Origin: Treponema lecithinolyticum ATCC 700332
GTDB lineage: Bacteria; Spirochaetota; Spirochaetia; Treponematales; Treponemataceae
Assembly (NCBI GenBank): GCA_000468055.1
Contig: KI260561.1
Coordinates: forward strand, 211,456-275,455
Length of the DNA stretch: 64,000 bases
Reading direction: 5' to 3'
In this document: piece after piece, positions 35,502 to 44,266 of the stretch
Position numbering within the stretch: position 1 is the stretch's first letter
How the letters are laid out: each line of letters begins with the position of its first letter
Position numbers and translations under genes: made by a program
Notes under the pieces: generated by a model
Database searches by the model: none
The model's input: the letters and a program-made list of their open reading frames with translations, nothing else
Told to the model about the DNA's origin: nothing

Positions 35502-36572
35502 ATGGCAGATAAATCTATGCGGCATGTAGAGCGGATAATCAAGATTATTTTAACGATTATCAGTTTGCTTTTTGCCTTTTTTCTTATTATGTTCGGTACG
35601 ATTCTTTTGCGCGACATGGGTTCGTGGGGAGCAAAACCCGAATTGGAAGATTTTTTGGAGCGCGCAGGTGTTTCAGACATGGAAGCTGCCGTTGAAGAAG
35701 CGGAAAAAGAAGCCGATTTTATTGAAGACAGTTTGCAAACCAATCAAGCTGGATACGAAAATGCACTAAAGCTCTACCGTGAAGAAAAAAGCGTTTACGA
35801 AAATTGGCTGGCAACACGCGCAGTCTTAAAAGACAAAGAGCAAAACGCTGTTGTGCTTCAAAAAACGCGCCTTTTGGAATCGTACAAAGATTCTATGCGC
35901 AGTTGGTCAAATGCCGTTCAAAAAGATACGCAGCAGCTTAAAGAAAAAAAGAGTGAAATTGAATCGCTGCGCAAAAACGAAGATGATGCGCGCAGCAGTG
36001 CCCGTAAAGATTGGGATAAAGCTTATTCGATGTATAAACTGAAAATCTTTGCCGTGCGCTTGCTGTTCGTTTGCCCTCTTTTGGCTTTGGCAATTTTTTT
36101 GGTTATTAAATACCGCACCCGCAAATTCGCCGCCTTTATTTGGGGTTATACGGTGTTTGTACTGTGGGCATTCTTTTTCGGTTTAATACCGTATTTGCCC
36201 AGTTTCGGCGGCTATGTGCAATACGGCGTCGGCATATTGCTGACGGTTGTTGTCGGCTATTATGTTATAAAATATACGCAAAACTATGTGCGCGAAAAAC
36301 AAGAGCAAGCGCGCTTGTCTTCCGAAGAGCGCAGCAAAAAGATTGCGGAAGCTGCTGCACTGCGCTCGTATACAATGCAAGTGTGTCCGTCGTGCGAGCA
36401 TTCCTATATGCCGTCGGTTACCAAAGCTTCAACGCTGCCGAGTTTTTGCTCTCATTGCGGTTTGGAACTTTTTTCGCCCTGTAAAAGCTGCGGTGAAGTA
36501 AACTTTGTGCATTTTAATTTTTGCTGGAAATGCGGCGCCGACTTAAAGAAAAAAGAACAAAAACAAGGGTAA
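35502..36572 (+). CDS. membrane protein with coiled coil and C-terminal zinc ribbons
   Basis: This 356-residue protein has an N-terminal membrane helix (ILTIISLLFAFFLIMFGTIL), a predicted coiled coil at about 55-180 rich in Glu, Lys and Gln, then three hydrophobic segments at about 185-265. The tail carries two CxxC zinc-ribbon modules, CPSCEHSY...FCSHCG and CKSCGEVN...FCWKCG. No named family is recognised. The zinc ribbons are predicted to be cytoplasmic and may bind a partner or nucleic acid. A strong AAGGAGG precedes the ATG. Confidence 0.82.
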   Translation: MADKSMRHVERIIKIILTIISLLFAFFLIMFGTILLRDMGSWGAKPELEDFLERAGVSDMEAAVEEAEKEADFIEDSLQTNQAGYENALKLYREEKSVYENWLATRAVLKDKEQNAVVLQKTRLLESYKDSMRSWSNAVQKDTQQLKEKKSEIESLRKNEDDARSSARKDWDKAYSMYKLKIFAVRLLFVCPLLALAIFLVIKYRTRKFAAFIWGYTVFVLWAFFFGLIPYLPSFGGYVQYGVGILLTVVVGYYVIKYTQNYVREKQEQARLSSEERSKKIAEAAALRSYTMQVCPSCEHSYMPSVTKASTLPSFCSHCGLELFSPCKSCGEVNFVHFNFCWKCGADLKKKEQKQG

Positions 36573-36604
36573 AAAAAACATTTTGTTTGATTATGCCGGA
36601 AGCC

Positions 36605-36644
36605 TAAAAAAGCGCGGCGCGGCTTTTTAGCTGCGCCGCTGCGC
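36605..36644 (-). terminator. terminator of the FMN-binding-like gene
   Basis: A long GC-rich hairpin (GCGC..GGCGCAGC paired with GCCGCGCC.GCGC around TAAAAA) is followed on the minus strand by six T residues. It sits between two convergent genes. Confidence 0.8.
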
Positions 36645-36660
36645 TTCACTTTGCTGCATG

Positions 36661-37902
36661 CTATTTTATATTTTTTATCTTTTCCGCTAAAAATAAATAA
36701 TTTTTATATGCTTCTTTTACGTGCGGCATATCCAATTTTAAAGCGTCGCTAGGAAATTCGGTAAGAGATTGTGAGCGCAAAACTTCTCTGCGAAGCGTAT
36801 TTACAAAAGTTCTAAAACTTTTATTTGTAATGCGGTTATATTCTATTGATTCAAGTTTGCTTTGACGATAAAATTCCCGTAAAACAGGATTTTTTATATT
36901 TTCTTTATCGTCGGCAAAAATCTCATCATATTTTAAATCAACTATTTTTCCTTTTTCGTATATAACTTCCAGACGTGTGCTTATGCCGCAATCATAGGGT
37001 TGCGTTATTCCTACATATCTTTTATCGCTCGCTTTTTCTTTAACTTCTTTCGCCATCTCTTTGAGCAAAGGAACAAAACCGTTTTTTGCACTGTTGGATG
37101 AACCGAACAAAGTTTTATAGTCAAGGTCCAATTTTTGATTTTTTAAAACTTGCCATTCCAAATAGCTCATGCCGTTTATAAGCGTAACCAAAGTGTAATT
37201 CGTTCTGGCATTTTTTGCTTGAAAAAAACCGTAGCCCGAACGGCGTTTTGTCTCTCCTGCCCATTCGGAAGCATAGTACGTAATAGGCGGTCTTTCATTC
37301 AGTTCTATATGCACTATCTCGTTATTATTAACCACGACTTCCGCGTAAGCTTCATAGCCGCCGTCAAAAACTTTTTTTCCGGAATAATAATCTCCTACGA
37401 TAATTCCCTTGGGAGGCTGAACCGACCAGTACATAGCCTTGATTTTTTCCTGCCCCTCTTTGTTTTTTTTCTTTGCTATTTCCATAGCTTCTTTAACCTT
37501 AGGGTCCGCTTCCAATTCTTTGGCAGCTCCTTTTTTTCCGTCGTATTTTAATGTTTGGGAGTGATTTACCATGTCGGCGGCTGTTCTGGACGCTCCGCTC
37601 GATGCGTCGTAATCATACACTCTGCCGTTTATGACGATTTCCTTTGAGCTTTTATCGATATATTTATAATAATTCGGAGTGTAATTTATTTTTTCTTGTT
37701 TTTTATTATTACATACATAGTCATCCAAATTGATAAGTGTTTTCCATTTATCAACTTGGCTTACTGTCGGAGTCGATACTGCATCGATTTTCGTTGTCGC
37801 GCCCGTTTTAGCGTTTACTTTTGCGGGAGTTTCGGCGTTGGCTTTTAATGAAAACAATCCCAGCAGTAAAAAAAATTTTAAAAGGTTGTTTTTTCTTTTC
37901 AT
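36661..37902 (-). CDS. exported protein with FMN-binding-like repeats
   Basis: This 413-residue protein starts at 37902 (MKRKNNLLKFF), where AAGGAG lies upstream; the open frame extends 19 codons further without support. A signal peptide (LLKFFLLLGLFSLKANA) is followed by a Lys-rich mature protein. The segment GGYEAYAEVVVNNNEIVHIELNE and, later, RLEVIYEKGKIVDLKYDE resemble two FMN-bind-like motifs as seen in other treponemal exported proteins, but I do not see the Ser/Thr flavinylation motif, so flavin binding is only a suggestion. The gene looks AT-richer than its neighbours and is isolated, with its own terminator. Confidence 0.72.
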   Translation of the reverse strand: MKRKNNLLKFFLLLGLFSLKANAETPAKVNAKTGATTKIDAVSTPTVSQVDKWKTLINLDDYVCNNKKQEKINYTPNYYKYIDKSSKEIVINGRVYDYDASSGASRTAADMVNHSQTLKYDGKKGAAKELEADPKVKEAMEIAKKKNKEGQEKIKAMYWSVQPPKGIIVGDYYSGKKVFDGGYEAYAEVVVNNNEIVHIELNERPPITYYASEWAGETKRRSGYGFFQAKNARTNYTLVTLINGMSYLEWQVLKNQKLDLDYKTLFGSSNSAKNGFVPLLKEMAKEVKEKASDKRYVGITQPYDCGISTRLEVIYEKGKIVDLKYDEIFADDKENIKNPVLREFYRQSKLESIEYNRITNKSFRTFVNTLRREVLRSQSLTEFPSDALKLDMPHVKEAYKNYLFLAEKIKNIK

Positions 37903-38007
37903 GGTTTTTCTCCTTTTCTTTGCATTTGGTTTGTGACGTATTTTAACAGATTTTTTCAATTAAGAGCAATATAGGCAGATTTCTGTTTTACCCAAAATAC
38001 GCACTAC

Positions 38008-38036
38008 TTGTAGCTTTTTATATTATACCGTACAAT
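38008..38036 (+). promoter_or_regulatory. promoter of the TPR/RseC genes
   Basis: TTGTAG (38008-38013), 17 bases and TACAAT (38031-38036). The predicted start near 38043 leaves a short leader with GGAG before the ATG at 38052. Confidence 0.6.
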
Positions 38037-38051
38037 AAAACCGGAGCCAGT

Positions 38052-38591
38052 ATGACGGAAAATCCGGATGTATTAAATACACAAGCTATAGACCTTGCTG
38101 CCAAGGGCGACTACGACGAAGCGATCGCCTGCTTTAAGCGGGCAATTTACATGGAAAATTCAAACCATCTTTTATGGTATAATTTAGGCATAACGTACCG
38201 CGATTCGGGCAATTTGAACGCGGCAAAGCAAGCGTTGTTAACAGCCTATGCTTTGGATGATACGGATCAAGAATTGTTGGAAAGTTTAACTTTGGTTTGT
38301 TTTGCGCTCGATGAAACCGACGATGCCTTTGAATACTGCTCCGAATCACTTGAGTTAAACGGCGAAAATGCGCGATCGTGGAATAATTTGGGGGTACTGT
38401 ATTTTTCACGAAGCGAATATCAAAAAGCGGAAGAAGCGTTTGAGCAAGCGTTGAGTATATATCCGCATTATTACGATGCACTGTATAATTTGCGCGACAC
38501 CTATGCCGAACTCGGCAATAAAACGGGAGAAGCCGAATGTACGCGCTTGCTGTCCGACATGCGTTCAAGCGGGAGTGTTATGCATGCGTGA
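38052..38591 (+). CDS. tetratricopeptide-repeat protein
   Basis: This 179-residue protein consists of about four to five TPR units, for example AIDLAAKGDYDEAIACFKRAI, LWYNLGITYRDSGNLNAAKQAL and SWNNLGVLYFSRSEYQKAEEAFEQAL, each with the family's Ala/Gly/Tyr spacing. No signal peptide is seen, so it is a cytoplasmic adaptor. The partner is unknown. It overlaps the RseC-like gene by eight bases, suggesting coupled translation. Confidence 0.88.
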   Translation: MTENPDVLNTQAIDLAAKGDYDEAIACFKRAIYMENSNHLLWYNLGITYRDSGNLNAAKQALLTAYALDDTDQELLESLTLVCFALDETDDAFEYCSESLELNGENARSWNNLGVLYFSRSEYQKAEEAFEQALSIYPHYYDALYNLRDTYAELGNKTGEAECTRLLSDMRSSGSVMHA

Positions 38592-39000
38592 TACGGCTCA
38601 AGTGCTTGAAGTAAATCAAAACGGCAGCGTACTGGTAATGCCTTTTATAACGAATGCATGCATAAGCTGTACGAATTCCGGCTGCGGCAAGCGCGGCTCT
38701 CCTTTTACCGCAGCAAACCCGAACGGACTTCCGCTTGCACCAGGTATGACTGTGCGCATAAGTGCAAAAAAACGCTATCAAGCGCTGCAAGCTTTAACCG
38801 CACTGTGCGTACCGCTTGTGTGTGCCGCAGCCGGCTGGTTTGTGTCGGCAAAACTTGCCGTGTTTGCCGGAATGCGCGTGCACGAATGGGTGCATGCTTT
38901 AGGCGTGCTGGCGGGAATTTTTATACCTTCCGTTATTATCGCTTTGATAAGCCGATTTAAAAAGCCGGTGCACGGAGAAATAAGCGAAATCGTGTATTAG
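38584..39000 (+). CDS. RseC/SoxR-reducing-system family membrane protein
   Basis: This 138-residue protein starts at 38584; the open frame upstream only shadows the TPR gene. The N-terminal part holds a Cys cluster ACISCTNSGCGKRG (residues 27-40), followed by two membrane helices (ALTALCVPLVCAAAGWFV and ALGVLAGIFIPSVIIALI). This layout matches RseC, which in other bacteria occurs near rnf genes and in the SoxR-reducing system. No rnf gene is in the window, so the role here is open. Its stop overlaps the convergent cheB stop by three bases. Confidence 0.82.
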   Translation: MRDTAQVLEVNQNGSVLVMPFITNACISCTNSGCGKRGSPFTAANPNGLPLAPGMTVRISAKKRYQALQALTALCVPLVCAAAGWFVSAKLAVFAGMRVHEWVHALGVLAGIFIPSVIIALISRFKKPVHGEISEIVY

Positions 39001-40172
39001 TACTTTAATGCAAGTTCGTTAATTTCTTTTGCCATATTGCTTAAAGATACTTGCTTTTGAACGCCGCCCATTTCCCATGCTACGCGCGGCATGCCGTATA
39101 CGATGCATGATTCAGGGTCTTGTCCTAAAGTCCGCGCACCTTGTCTGCGCATTTCGGCTAGTTGAGCGGCGCCGTCTTTACCCATACCGGTCATAATAAT
39201 GCCGAGGGCATTTGCCTGATAGGTTTTTGCAACCGATTCAAACAATACGTCGGCGGACGGACGGTGACCGTTTCGCGGTTCTTCGTCGCTTAAGTGTACA
39301 ACCGAAGCAAGATTTTTCTTTTCGACAACAACATGGCGTCCGCCGGGCGCGATAAGAATTCTGCCTTTTTTTAATAAATCGCCCTCGGCAGCTTCTTTAA
39401 CTTCCAAAGGACAAATATTGTTTAAGCTTGCCGCGAACTCGGCGGTAAAGCCTGCGGGCATGTGCTGTACGACAACTATCGGCTGACGCAAATCAGGCGA
39501 AAGACCTGCAAATACTTCGCGCAGCGCATTGGGGCCTCCGGTAGAAATACCGAAAGCTATAATATCTATGGGACCGCTTTCCCGAATCGGCTTTACGGGA
39601 ACTATTTCTGCCGGAGTTTCTTTTGCAAACGAAGAAACCGGAGCGCTTTTGTTTTCAGAAGCGGCTTTTGCAGCAGAAAACAAACCGCCGGTGCGCTGCG
39701 CTTCTTGCGAAGCAGGCGCGGCAGCGGTAAAGCCCGGTAGCGGAACGTTTTTGCCGTGACGGCGTGCGTATGCGCCGCCGTAGCTTTTTACCATTTCCGC
39801 AAGCCGGTCGGCTACTTTTCCGATATCTTCAGAACCGGTGTCCGATGGTTTAAGCAAAAAGTCGCTTGCACCCAATTCCAAACATTCCATAGTAACGGCG
39901 GCGCCGCGGTGGGCAATGCTGGAAAGTATAACGACGGGAATATCGATTTTCCGCGCTTTACGTTCGCGCATAAATTCAACACCCGTCATAACCGGCATTT
40001 CAAGGTCTAAAATGATAACATCGGGATTGCAGCGTTCCAACTTTTCCAAAGCCATTTGACCGTCCATGGCTTTTCCCACAACAGTCATTCCCGGAACGGC
40101 ATCAATCATCCGCGAAACAAGGTTGCGCATAAGCGCGGAATCGTCTACAACTAAAACAGCAATGTCATCCAT
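38997..40172 (-). CDS. cheB: chemotaxis response regulator, protein-glutamate methylesterase CheB
   Basis: This enzyme removes methyl groups from chemoreceptor glutamates during adaptation. It has 391 residues. The receiver domain (about 1-125) has the acidic pair VVDDSALMR and the phosphoacceptor Asp in VIILDLEMPVMTG. A linker of about 70 residues leads to the esterase domain with catalytic Ser (FGISTGGPNALREV), His (VQHMPAGFT) and Asp (MTGMGKDGA). It follows cheR by 19 bases in one operon, consistent with a motile spirochaete. Confidence 0.97.
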   Translation of the reverse strand: MDDIAVLVVDDSALMRNLVSRMIDAVPGMTVVGKAMDGQMALEKLERCNPDVIILDLEMPVMTGVEFMRERKARKIDIPVVILSSIAHRGAAVTMECLELGASDFLLKPSDTGSEDIGKVADRLAEMVKSYGGAYARRHGKNVPLPGFTAAAPASQEAQRTGGLFSAAKAASENKSAPVSSFAKETPAEIVPVKPIRESGPIDIIAFGISTGGPNALREVFAGLSPDLRQPIVVVQHMPAGFTAEFAASLNNICPLEVKEAAEGDLLKKGRILIAPGGRHVVVEKKNLASVVHLSDEEPRNGHRPSADVLFESVAKTYQANALGIIMTGMGKDGAAQLAEMRRQGARTLGQDPESCIVYGMPRVAWEMGGVQKQVSLSNMAKEINELALKY

Positions 40173-40191
40173 AGCGAAAACCTACCGTATC

Positions 40192-41007
40192 TTATGTGTT
40201 TTTCTGGTACAAGCATGCCCAGTCTGTTTTTAAAAATTCGAATTTAGTATCCATGCCGAACAAAGATTCGGAATGACCTATAAAAAGGAAAGATTTGGGA
40301 GCCATTGAATCCCAAAAACGGTTTACGGCAGCCGTTTGCATAGCTTCGTCAAAGTAAATAAGCACGTTTCGGCAAAAAACAACGTCCAAATTGCGCTGTC
40401 CCGAATCGTTTTTTAAGTTGTGATAGTCAAAGTTAATCGTAGACTTTAATTCTTCTTTAACTTGGTAACCGCCGTCTATTTTAGTAAAAAAACGCGTTAA
40501 ATAATCGGGCGGGATGCCGACTATGCGGGCTTCAGGGTAGTAACCTTGTTTTCCGACCATCAGCGATTTTAAAGAAATATCGGATGCGGTAATTTCAAAA
40601 TTTATTCCTGCAGGCAGTATTGATTTTAAAATCATAGCGATGGTGTAGGGTTCTTCACCGGTGGAACAGCCTGCGCTCCATACTTTTATCGTGCGTCCGC
40701 CCTGTTGTTTTTTTAGTTCAAGTACTTTGGGAATAACGTAGTGAGTAAAAGCGTCAAAGTGAGGCTGATTTCTAAAAAAACGGGTTAAATTGGTAGTAAC
40801 CGAATCCAAAAAAGCCTTCATTTCTTCTTTGTCTGAAAGAATAAGGCTGTAGTAGTCTTCGACTTTCTCAAGCTGTTTTTCGCGCAAACGTTCTTTTAAT
40901 CTGCTGTCCAAAATGGAACGGTTGGAAGCGGAAAAAGTGATACCGCTTTCATCGTAGATGGTTTTACGGAACATATCAAATTGCGCGTCGGTTAACAAAT
41001 CCATCAT
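40192..41007 (-). CDS. cheR: chemotaxis protein methyltransferase CheR
   Basis: This enzyme methylates chemoreceptor glutamates with S-adenosylmethionine, opposing CheB. The protein has 271 residues from the ATG at 41007 (a second ATG at 41004 is also possible). The SAM-binding motif is VWSAGCSTGEEPYTIAM (about 112-128), and the helical N-terminal domain carries SGITFSASNRSILDSRL. Neither ATG has a Shine-Dalgarno; a TATAAT ends nine bases upstream of the first. Confidence 0.96.
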   Translation of the reverse strand: MMDLLTDAQFDMFRKTIYDESGITFSASNRSILDSRLKERLREKQLEKVEDYYSLILSDKEEMKAFLDSVTTNLTRFFRNQPHFDAFTHYVIPKVLELKKQQGGRTIKVWSAGCSTGEEPYTIAMILKSILPAGINFEITASDISLKSLMVGKQGYYPEARIVGIPPDYLTRFFTKIDGGYQVKEELKSTINFDYHNLKNDSGQRNLDVVFCRNVLIYFDEAMQTAAVNRFWDSMAPKSFLFIGHSESLFGMDTKFEFLKTDWACLYQKNT

Positions 41008-41016
41008 AATTAACAA

Positions 41017-41045
41017 ATTATACTCTATTTATAAAAAAAAGTAAA
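41017..41045 (-). promoter_or_regulatory. promoter of cheR-cheB
   Basis: On the minus strand TTTACT (41045-41040), 17 bases and a perfect TATAAT (41022-41017). The start point is predicted near 41010, leaving three to six bases before the ATG. Confidence 0.65.
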
Positions 41046-41063
41046 CGGTTTTATTGTAAACCG

Positions 41064-41092
41064 TTGACAAAAAGCGGCAGAGATGTGAAAAT
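41064..41092 (+). promoter_or_regulatory. promoter of pyrG-lptCAB
   Basis: A perfect TTGACA (41064-41069), 17 bases and GAAAAT (41087-41092) with a TGT extended -10. Six bases separate it from the ATG at 41099, with no Shine-Dalgarno. Confidence 0.6.
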
Positions 41093-41098
41093 TGCGCA

Positions 41099-42697
41099 AT
41101 GAGTAAATATATTTTGGTAACCGGCGGCGTGTGCTCCAGTTTGGGCAAGGGTGTGGCAGCAGCGTCTATCGGCACTCTTTTGGAATGCAGCGGCTTAACA
41201 ATCGCTATGATGAAATGCGATCCGTATATAAATGTGGATGCGGGGAATATGAATCCGTTTCAGCACGGGGAAGTGTATGTAACCGAAGACGGCGCGGAAA
41301 CGGATTTGAACTTGGGCAATTATGCGCGCTTTACCGGCGTAAAGCTCAGCAGTGCAAATTCCGTTACTACCGGTAAAATATACGAAGAAGTAATAAAAAA
41401 CGAGCGAAGCGGGCGCTATAACGGGCGTGCGGTGCAAGTAATTCCGCATATAACCGACGAAATAAAACGGCGCATTATGCTTGTGGGAATGAAAACGCAA
41501 GCGGATGTGGTTATCGTTGAAATAGGCGGAACGGTCGGCGATATAGAATCCATTCCCTTTTTGGAAGCTGTACGTCAGCTGATACGCGAACAGGGTAAAG
41601 AAAACGCCCTGTCTGTTCATTTAACACTTATTCCCGCCATCACCGGGGGAGAGCTTAAAACAAAGCCGACTCAGCATTCGGTAAAAAATATGCAGCAATT
41701 GGGTATTCAGCCCGACATTTTGCTGTGCCGCACGGAAGTTCCGCTTGACGAAGATATGCGCAAAAAAATAGCGCTGTTTTGTAATGTGGAAAAAGAAGCG
41801 GTTTTTACTTCTATAGATGTGCATAAAACCATATACGAGCTTCCTATAGAATTTCACCGTCAGGGTGTTGATAGCCGTATTTTATCAAAGCTCGGCTACT
41901 CTTCGCGTAAAGCGGATATCCGCTCGTGGATTGATTTTATCGATAAATTAAACCGCCCCAAAGGCAAAGTGCGTATCGCTATGCTCGGTAAAAAAACATA
42001 CCTTGACGATTGCTATAAATCAGTGCGCGAATCTTTATTTCATGCGGCAGTTAGTGCTCACGGCCTTGCCCTTGAAATATGCAAAATAGATGCGGAAACG
42101 CTTGAAAACACTTCCGATATAGAACCGTTTTTTCAAAACATAGACGGTATCATCATTCCCGATAATTACGGGCAAAGAGGCTTTTTAGGGCTTTTGCAAG
42201 CCGTCCGCTATGCGCGTGAAAACAATATTCCGTTTTTGGGTATTAATTTGGGTATGCAGCTTATGGCAATAGAAACTGCGCGGGATTTACTCGGTTGGGA
42301 AGACGCCGATTCTACTGAATTTGTGCAAAATTCGCAGCATCCGGTAATCAGTTTGCCCGAAGAGCAAGCAGGGCTTGCTGCAAGCGGTGTCGTCAGATTG
42401 GGAAACGGCGGCATAACGCTGGTTAAAGGTTCAAAAATAGAACGCATTTACGGCAAACAAGACATTATCGAACGGCACCGCAGTAAATACGTATTCGACC
42501 GTAAATATGCCGACGATATGGCGTCTCATAATTTATTGATAAGTGCTTTTTCCCAAGACGATGGGCAAGTGCAAGCTTTTGAATGGAAAAATCATGTTTG
42601 GGGAATAGGCGTGCAGTTCCATCCGGAATTTTTGTCGCGGCCTGCTTCTCCGCACCCGCTGTTTGCAGCATTTATTGGGGCGGCTTTTCACAAATGA
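41099..42697 (+). CDS. pyrG: CTP synthase with degenerate glutaminase domain
   Basis: CTP synthase aminates UTP to CTP. The 532-residue protein has an intact N-terminal synthetase domain: TGGVCSSLGKGVAAAS, DPYINVDAGNMNPFQHGEVYVTEDGAETDL and the later QPDILLCRTE. The C-terminal class I amidotransferase domain (about 295-532) is altered. The nucleophile Cys of the GICLGMQ motif is Asn383 (AAT at 42245) in FLGINLGMQL, and the oxyanion-loop motif PGGFG reads PDNYG. The His-Glu pair in QFHPEF remains. The enzyme should still make CTP but use free ammonia, not glutamine. It overlaps lptC by four bases. Confidence 0.95.
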   Translation: MSKYILVTGGVCSSLGKGVAAASIGTLLECSGLTIAMMKCDPYINVDAGNMNPFQHGEVYVTEDGAETDLNLGNYARFTGVKLSSANSVTTGKIYEEVIKNERSGRYNGRAVQVIPHITDEIKRRIMLVGMKTQADVVIVEIGGTVGDIESIPFLEAVRQLIREQGKENALSVHLTLIPAITGGELKTKPTQHSVKNMQQLGIQPDILLCRTEVPLDEDMRKKIALFCNVEKEAVFTSIDVHKTIYELPIEFHRQGVDSRILSKLGYSSRKADIRSWIDFIDKLNRPKGKVRIAMLGKKTYLDDCYKSVRESLFHAAVSAHGLALEICKIDAETLENTSDIEPFFQNIDGIIIPDNYGQRGFLGLLQAVRYARENNIPFLGINLGMQLMAIETARDLLGWEDADSTEFVQNSQHPVISLPEEQAGLAASGVVRLGNGGITLVKGSKIERIYGKQDIIERHRSKYVFDRKYADDMASHNLLISAFSQDDGQVQAFEWKNHVWGIGVQFHPEFLSRPASPHPLFAAFIGAAFHK

Positions 42698-43377
42698 AAC
42701 GCGTGCGCCGTACTCTGACTCTGTGCCGCCGCTTTTTAGTTGAGCGCGGCTTTAAATGCAAATATACCTGTAAAAATAAAGGGCTTTTTTGTATTTTATG
42801 TACGGGCGCATTTTTTTTGTGTTTGCAAAGCGTTTTATGTTCTTGTTCGCTCGATTACGGACAACGTGCCGTTTCAAGCGCCAATGTGCCCGAATTCGCT
42901 TTTTACGGCGCCGAATTTACGCGGATAGAAAACAATATGCCCAAGCTGTATATGAAAGCCGCAAAACTGGAACAGTACGGCGGAACCGATGCTATGTACG
43001 TTCAAGACGCTGTTTTTACCCTGTATGACGGTGAAAATGTGCGCATGGAAGGTTCGTGCGCCTTGCTTTCCGCCGAACGCAACGAAAAACGTTATCATTT
43101 TTTTTCACATATCGATATAAAAGATTATGAAAAAAACGCCGAAGTGCAAGCGGAAAATTTGCGCTGGGACGGCACGGGCGAAACGCTTGACGGCGGAAAA
43201 GACGATGCTGTTTCCATTTCCGTGTCAAACGATAACGGTACGGTTATACAAGTGCAGGGTACGGGTTTTTCCGCACGCGGCATTGATGTAACGTATGCTT
43301 TTGAAGGAAAAGTCAGCGGTACTATTGAAACTGCCGAGGCTGCCGGGAACGCTGAACAAGCGCAAAGTGCCGAATAA
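42694..43377 (+). CDS. lptC: LptC-like lipopolysaccharide/lipid export protein
   Basis: This 227-residue protein starts at 42694, overlapping the pyrG stop (ATGA). A hydrophobic N-terminal segment (LFCILCTGAFFLCLQSVLC) precedes the mature part; the LCSC ending resembles a lipobox, so it could be lipid-anchored rather than a plain membrane helix. The body matches the OstA/LptC fold: FAFYGAEFTRIEN..PKLYMKAAKLEQY, then AENLRWDGTGETLDGG and GTVIQVQGTGFSARG. LptC bridges the inner-membrane LptB2FG complex to LptA. Its place next to lptA and lptB supports this. Confidence 0.85.
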   Translation: MKRVRRTLTLCRRFLVERGFKCKYTCKNKGLFCILCTGAFFLCLQSVLCSCSLDYGQRAVSSANVPEFAFYGAEFTRIENNMPKLYMKAAKLEQYGGTDAMYVQDAVFTLYDGENVRMEGSCALLSAERNEKRYHFFSHIDIKDYEKNAEVQAENLRWDGTGETLDGGKDDAVSISVSNDNGTVIQVQGTGFSARGIDVTYAFEGKVSGTIETAEAAGNAEQAQSAE

Positions 43378-43396
43378 AAGCTTGTAGGGGAAAAAC

Positions 43397-44266
43397 GTGC
43401 AGAGGATACAAACGCTACAGCTACTACAGCCGCTTAAAGCGCTTAAAACAAACAGCCGGTATCGGAGAAATTTTTGTTTGCCGCGTGCGCTGCTTTATTC
43501 TTTTGTATGCGCACTGTATGTACTTTTTCCGTTTGCCGCCCGTGCCGAAACAATACGGTTTTCCGCCGATTCTATGAGCGGGAGTACCGCGCAAGACAGC
43601 GAATACACGCGGTTAAGCGGTTCGGCACAAGTGGAAACCACTTCCCTGCAATTAAAAGCCGGAACAATAACTTTGAGCGGAACCGATTACCGCATTATCA
43701 GTGCCGAAGAAAATGTGCAAGGCACTTACCTTGAAAGCGGGTTTACCTTTAAGTGCAATTCTTTGCGCTACGACCGCAAAACAAAGGTAACCGTTTTGGA
43801 AGGAGCGGTTTCGATGAATGATACGGAAAACGACGTTCAGTTAAAAGCCGAGTACATTGAATACAGTCAAGACACCGAAACGGCGCTTATTCAAATAAAT
43901 GTGGAAATTACCCAAGACGATGCGCTGTGCACTTCGGCGTTTGCCGTGTACCGAAAAAAAATGCAGATTTTGGAATTAAGCGGTGCGCCCAAAGTAAAAC
44001 AAAAAGACGACACCTTTCAAGCACAAGAAATCGTTTTTGATTTACGTTCGCGAGAAATTACTTTGGACGGTAAAGTGCGCGGCAGTGTTTCGGATACATC
44101 GGATACAAAGGAAAGCGGAGTAAAAAGCGAAAACGGAACTAAAACCGAAACAGAAACAGGAACCGAAAGCGAATTAAAAACCGAAAAAGACGTTCAAAAA
44201 AAAGGTTCAACAAAAAATACAAATACAACAACAAATACAAAAAGCGGCGGAAAAAACAATGGCTGA
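43397..44266 (+). CDS. lptA: LptA/OstA-like periplasmic protein
   Basis: This 289-residue protein starts with GTG behind AGGGG. A signal sequence (LLYSFVCALYVLFPFAARA) leads to an OstA-type beta region: IRFSADSMSGST, SAQVETTSLQLKAGTITLSG, NSLRYDRKTKVTVLEG and IEYSQDTETALIQINVEI, with the repeated short strands of the beta-jellyroll. The last 60 residues are Lys/Glu/Thr-rich and low in complexity, which is unusual for LptA. The stop overlaps the lptB start by eight bases. Confidence 0.85.
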   Translation: MQRIQTLQLLQPLKALKTNSRYRRNFCLPRALLYSFVCALYVLFPFAARAETIRFSADSMSGSTAQDSEYTRLSGSAQVETTSLQLKAGTITLSGTDYRIISAEENVQGTYLESGFTFKCNSLRYDRKTKVTVLEGAVSMNDTENDVQLKAEYIEYSQDTETALIQINVEITQDDALCTSAFAVYRKKMQILELSGAPKVKQKDDTFQAQEIVFDLRSREITLDGKVRGSVSDTSDTKESGVKSENGTKTETETGTESELKTEKDVQKKGSTKNTNTTTNTKSGGKNNG

